Shown here in pieces: positions 60,923 through 64,000 of a stretch of 64,000 bases of DNA; position 1 is the first letter of the stretch; the number at the start of each line of letters is the position of its first letter. Under the pieces are notes generated by a model, which was given only the letters and a program-made list of their open reading frames with translations, was not told the DNA's origin and did no database searches. Made by a program: the position numbers and the translations under genes. The stretch is taken from assembly GCF_023953965.1 (NCBI RefSeq), contig NZ_JAMLIX010000002.1, forward strand, positions 868,001 through 932,000, in the 5' to 3' direction. The DNA is from Bosea sp. (in: a-proteobacteria) (GTDB taxonomy: Bacteria > Pseudomonadota > Alphaproteobacteria > Rhizobiales > Beijerinckiaceae).

Positions 60923-62307
60923 GGCCTGGCCCCGGTCTGGCTCTCGTCGCGCCAGCCCAGCGCCGCGAGCCGTTCGGCCGCCTGCCGCAGGCTGTCGCCG
61001 GCCTCTGCGGCGGAGGCCGCGATCGCGCTCCTGATCCGGGCTTCGATGCGCGCCTGCTCCTCGGGCACGGGCAGGCCGCGCGGCACGCGCGCGAGGTTGC
61101 GGAAGCGCGCCGGATCGTCCAGTTCGGCGGCTGAGACCGGCGGGCGCGTCAATGCCGCTCTCGCTCGTGTGAGCAGCCTGGCGGCCTCCTCGTCCGGGCG
61201 GCTTAGCAGGGCCGCTTCCATCGCCTGGAGGCTGCGCCAGAGCCGCGCATGCTCGGCCCGGCGGAAGGTGATCCATTCGTCGAAGATCAGGTTGACCAGT
61301 TCGTAGCGCCCAGCCGAGAGGCCGGCGTCGAAGCCCGTGCGGTTGAAGATGCCCTCGATCTCGGACAGATGCGGCGGCGTCTCCTGCGGGCCGTAGGCCG
61401 AGGGCGAGACGGCGAGGCGCCCGATTCGCGGCTCGCGCAGCATCCTCTGGCCTTCGGGCGAGAGCACGAAATCGATGAAGAGCTCGGCCTCCTCCGGGTT
61501 GGGCGAGCCCGCGAGCCTGGCGATGCTGGCCGGCGCGAACAGCGTCTCGCCCGGCAGCACGAAGCGGTTGCCCTCCTTGCCTGCGGCATTGGCCTCCGTC
61601 AGGAAATCGATCGAGATGCCGATGCCGAAGCGGCCCCGCGCGACGCCGGCGGTGACGCCGAAGCTGCGCGCCGTGATGGTCGCGAGGTTGCCGCCGATCG
61701 CCGACCACAGCGCCCAGCCGCGCTCCCAGCCGAGCGATTGCAGCAGCGCCTCGACCATCAGATGCGTCGTGCCCGAGCGGGAGGGCGAGGTCAGCCCGAT
61801 ATGGCCGGCATGGACGGGAGCTGCGAGATCGGCCCAGTTATGCGGCACCGGCAGGCCGCGCGCGGTGAGATAGGAGGGATTGTAGACCAGCCCGTAGCCC
61901 GAGACGGCGAAGCCGAGATAGCGGCCGCCCGGATCGTTGACCGGGTAGCCGGCGATGGTCTGCGGCGCGCCGGTCGGCCGTGGCTTCGACGGTGCCAGCA
62001 GGCCCGCGCGCTTCAAAAGCTCGAAGGCATCGGGCGCGGAGGCCCAGAACAGGTCGGCGTCCGGGCGCTTGTGCGTGCGGATGTCGATGACGGCGGCGGT
62101 GGTCTTGCGCTGCACGACCTCGACGGCGATGTCGGGATGCCGGTCGCGGAAGGCGCTGCGGAAGGGCTCGAAGAAGGAGGGTGGGAACGAGGTGATGATC
62201 TGGACGCGGCGCCCCTCGGCCATGCCGGTGGCGGCCCCGCCGAAAGCCAGCAGGATAAGGACGGCGAGCCTGATCGTGGCGGCATGGCGGGCCATGGCTT
62301 CCGTCAT
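60919..62307 (-). CDS. PgtC-like periplasmic regulatory binding protein
   Basis: A 462-residue secreted protein. The signal peptide spans residues 1-31 (LAVLILLAFGGAATGMA). The mature part has VQIITSFPPSFFEPFRSAF, DLFWASAPDAFELLKRAG, VNDPGGRYLGFAVSGYG and SRSGTTHLMVEALLQSLGWE. It is a paralogue of the importer's binding protein at 55980. In Salmonella, PgtC works with PgtB/PgtA to sense phosphoglycerates; gene order here (C-B-A, overlapping) is consistent with that role. The Arg/Ala-rich C-terminal 120 residues may contact the kinase. ATG 62307 or 62295 are possible starts. Confidence 0.85.
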   Translation of the reverse strand: MTEAMARHAATIRLAVLILLAFGGAATGMAEGRRVQIITSFPPSFFEPFRSAFRDRHPDIAVEVVQRKTTAAVIDIRTHKRPDADLFWASAPDAFELLKRAGLLAPSKPRPTGAPQTIAGYPVNDPGGRYLGFAVSGYGLVYNPSYLTARGLPVPHNWADLAAPVHAGHIGLTSPSRSGTTHLMVEALLQSLGWERGWALWSAIGGNLATITARSFGVTAGVARGRFGIGISIDFLTEANAAGKEGNRFVLPGETLFAPASIARLAGSPNPEEAELFIDFVLSPEGQRMLREPRIGRLAVSPSAYGPQETPPHLSEIEGIFNRTGFDAGLSAGRYELVNLIFDEWITFRRAEHARLWRSLQAMEAALLSRPDEEAARLLTRARAALTRPPVSAAELDDPARFRNLARVPRGLPVPEEQARIEARIRSAIAASAAEAGDSLRQAAERLAALGWRDESQTGARP

Positions 62308-62328
62308 ATCGCTACCCTGGCGACGGGC

Positions 62329-62916
62329 TCAAGCCTCCTCGCCGCGCCATTCGGCCGGCGCCGCTTCCCCGCAGTCGAGGCCGAGGAGGCCGATGGCGCG
62401 CGCCGCGATCTGGTCGACGATCGCCGCGATGTCGGTAGGCTTCAGATAGAAGGCCGGGACGGGCGGGGCGATGATCGCGCCATATTCGGTGACCTGCGCC
62501 ATCGCGCGCAGATGGCCGAGATGCAGCGGGCTTTCCCGCGCCACCAGCACGAGCCGGCGCCGCTCCTTGAGCTGGACGTCGGCGGCGCGGGTCAGAAGGT
62601 CGCCGAGCTGGCCATAGGCGATGGCGCTGAGGCTGCGCATCGAGCAGGGCGCGACGATCATCCCGGCCGTGCGGAAGGAGCCGCTGGCGATGCTGGCGCC
62701 GATGTCGCGGTGATCGTGGCACTGCGCGGCGAGCGCGCGCGCCCGTGCCGGGGCCCCGGGGTCGATCTCGGTGGCGAGCGTCCGTTCCGCCGCCGGCGAG
62801 ATCACCAGATGCGTCTCGATCCGCTTCGCCTCGGCGAGCCGCTCCAGCACCCTAAGCCCGATCGCCGCGCCCGAGGCGCCGCTGATCCCGACGACGACGC
62901 GTACCGCCCGGCTCAT
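62329..62916 (-). CDS. ubiX: Flavin prenyltransferase UbiX-like
   Basis: A 195-residue protein with VVGISGASGAAIGLRVLE near the start, VAPCSMRSLSAIAYG and VLVARESPLHLGHLRAM, all diagnostic of UbiX/Pad1. The enzyme makes prenylated FMN, the cofactor of UbiD decarboxylases. ATG 62916 overlaps the stop of the ubiD-like gene, so cofactor maker and user are coupled. It starts the stretch leading 21 bp later into the PgtC-like gene on the same strand. Confidence 0.92.
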   Translation of the reverse strand: MSRAVRVVVGISGASGAAIGLRVLERLAEAKRIETHLVISPAAERTLATEIDPGAPARARALAAQCHDHRDIGASIASGSFRTAGMIVAPCSMRSLSAIAYGQLGDLLTRAADVQLKERRRLVLVARESPLHLGHLRAMAQVTEYGAIIAPPVPAFYLKPTDIAAIVDQIAARAIGLLGLDCGEAAPAEWRGEEA

Positions 62917-64000
62917 GGCGCCAGGCCCAGCGCAGGCCAGAGTGCGTCGATGCGGGCGACGACGGCGGGGTCCATCGCCATCGGCCGGCCCCAGTCCCGC
63001 TCGGTCTCCGGCGGCAGCTTGTTGGTGGCGTCGATGCCGAGCTTGCCGCCGAGCCCCGGCTTCGGCGAGGCGAAGTCGAGATAGTCGATCGGCGTGTCGG
63101 TCAAGGTGACGAGGTCGCGGCTGGCGTCGGCCCGGGTCGCCACCGCCCACATCACCTGCGCCCAGTCGCGCGGATCGATGTCCTCGTCGACCACGATCAC
63201 GAGCTTGGTGTAGCTGAATTGCGGCAAGAGCGACCACAGGCCGAGCATCAGCCGTCGCGCCTGGCCCGGATAGCGCTTGGCGATGGCGACGACGGCGATC
63301 CGGTAGGAGCAGGCTTCCGGCGGCAGCCAGACGTCGGTGACCTCCGGGAACTGCCGTTGCAGCAGCGGCAGGAACAGCACGTTGAGCGCCTCGCCGATGC
63401 GCGAGGGCTCGTCCGGCGCCCGGCCGGTGAAGGTCGAGAGATAGAGGGCCGAGCGCCGCATCGTCACCGCCGTCACCCGCATCACCGGGAAGGGCTCGAC
63501 CGCGTTGTAATAGCCGGTGTGGTCGCCGTAGGGGCCTTCGGGGGCCGTCTCCTCCGGCGAGACCAGCCCCTCGATCACGATCTCGGCCTCGGCCGGCACC
63601 GCAAGCGGAACGCTGACGCAAGGAACGAGCGAGGGCCGCTCGCCGCGCAGGAGGCCGGAGAAGTTGAGCTCGGCAACCGTCTCGGGCAGCGGCAGCACGG
63701 CGGAGAGGATCGTCGCCGGATCGGCCCCGATCACGACCGCGACCGGCATCTCGCGGCCGGCCTTGCGCCATTGCGCATGGTGGCGCGCCCCGCCGCGATG
63801 GGCGAGCCAGCGCAGGATGGCGCGGTCGCGCCCGATGACCTGCATGCGATAGACGCCGAGATTACTCTCGTCCCCGGCCGAGGGCTCGGGCGGCACCGTC
63901 AGCACCAGCGGCCAGGTGATCAGCGGCGCCGGCTCGCCCGGCCAGCAGAGCTGCACCGGCAGTCCGCCGAGGTCGATCGCCTCGCCCCGGAACACCAGCT
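62913..64000 (-). CDS. ubiD: UbiD family decarboxylase, 3' part (N-terminus outside window)
   Basis: At least 362 residues of a UbiD-type decarboxylase, entering from the right edge. LPVQLCWPGEPAPLITWPLVLT and NLGVYRMQVIGRDRAILRW are from the N-terminal half. GEGPYGD-like PEGPYGDHTGYYN is the signature of the active site, with LYLSTFTGRAPDEPS after it, and VIVVDEDIDPRDWAQVMWA carries the late acidic residues. It removes CO2 from an aromatic or alpha,beta-unsaturated acid with prenyl-FMN. The start codon lies beyond 64000. Ubiquinone biosynthesis or a catabolic role is not decidable here. Confidence 0.9.
   Translation of the reverse strand, partial: LVFRGEAIDLGGLPVQLCWPGEPAPLITWPLVLTVPPEPSAGDESNLGVYRMQVIGRDRAILRWLAHRGGARHHAQWRKAGREMPVAVVIGADPATILSAVLPLPETVAELNFSGLLRGERPSLVPCVSVPLAVPAEAEIVIEGLVSPEETAPEGPYGDHTGYYNAVEPFPVMRVTAVTMRRSALYLSTFTGRAPDEPSRIGEALNVLFLPLLQRQFPEVTDVWLPPEACSYRIAVVAIAKRYPGQARRLMLGLWSLLPQFSYTKLVIVVDEDIDPRDWAQVMWAVATRADASRDLVTLTDTPIDYLDFASPKPGLGGKLGIDATNKLPPETERDWGRPMAMDPAVVARIDALWPALGLAP

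Overview
The window is a high-GC, densely coding chromosomal segment from an alphaproteobacterium, most probably of the Hyphomicrobiales (Bosea- or Mesorhizobium-like). That placement is inference. It rests on base composition, on the number of Liv- and Dpp-type uptake ABC systems, on a soxBDAG cluster, on many GntR/LysR/TetR regulators, and on short palindromic intergenic repeats typical of this order. I saw no rRNA, tRNA, CRISPR array, insertion sequence or phage gene. Nearly all genes belong to solute uptake and catabolism of small nitrogenous compounds.

Region 1 (1-20980). The window opens with the 3' end of an enolase-superfamily gene. Next come a CocE-type acyl hydrolase, a complete peptide-type ABC importer (binding protein, two ATPases, two permeases), an SDR and an M20 peptidase. 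These look like one uptake-and-hydrolysis operon. A convergent DHA2 drug exporter, a NIPSNAP protein and a ketopantoate-reductase-like protein follow. A minus-strand operon then encodes HyuA, HyuB and a second M20 hydrolase, read divergently from a LysR regulator. An SDR and a GntR/FCD regulator close the region.

Region 2 (21000-34764). A long minus-strand operon starts at a Liv-type binding protein (30188). It continues through LivH, LivM, LivG, LivF, an SDR, an amidase, a polysaccharide-deacetylase-fold hydrolase resembling cyclic imidases, and a ThDP enzyme. Upstream lie an N-carbamoyl-amino-acid/allantoate hydrolase, an M19 dipeptidase, an unusual HTH-FCD regulator and a second imidase-like hydrolase. 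The palindrome TCTGTCGACAGA sits in the promoter spacer of the liv operon, in that of the SDR at 19424, and (11 of 12 bases) just ahead of the HTH-FCD regulator. I propose a small regulon for import and opening of a cyclic amide or imide.

Region 3 (34780-51823). A MerR-XRE-cupin fusion regulator is divergent from gabT across a clear dyad. An MFS transporter and a TetR regulator follow. A second full Liv system (LivG-F-K-H-M) leads into a GAF protein, an amidohydrolase and a second, convergent GAF protein. After a decayed AraC-type regulator comes the heterotetrameric sarcosine oxidase soxBDAG.

Region 4 (51846-64000). An acyltransferase precedes a minus-strand block: UbiD-UbiX, a PgtC-like binding protein, a sensor kinase and an NtrC-type regulator, then a Fbp/Afu-like ABC importer. 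The importer's binding protein is a paralogue of the PgtC-like sensor protein. Its gene has a good sigma-54 promoter with two direct repeats 33 bp apart upstream. This is a self-contained sense-and-import system, probably for an organophosphate.

Three copies of a ~108 bp composite palindromic element, each bounded by CTAG at both ends, lie at 330, 34780 and 40812. In all three the TAG of one boundary is the stop codon of the adjacent gene.
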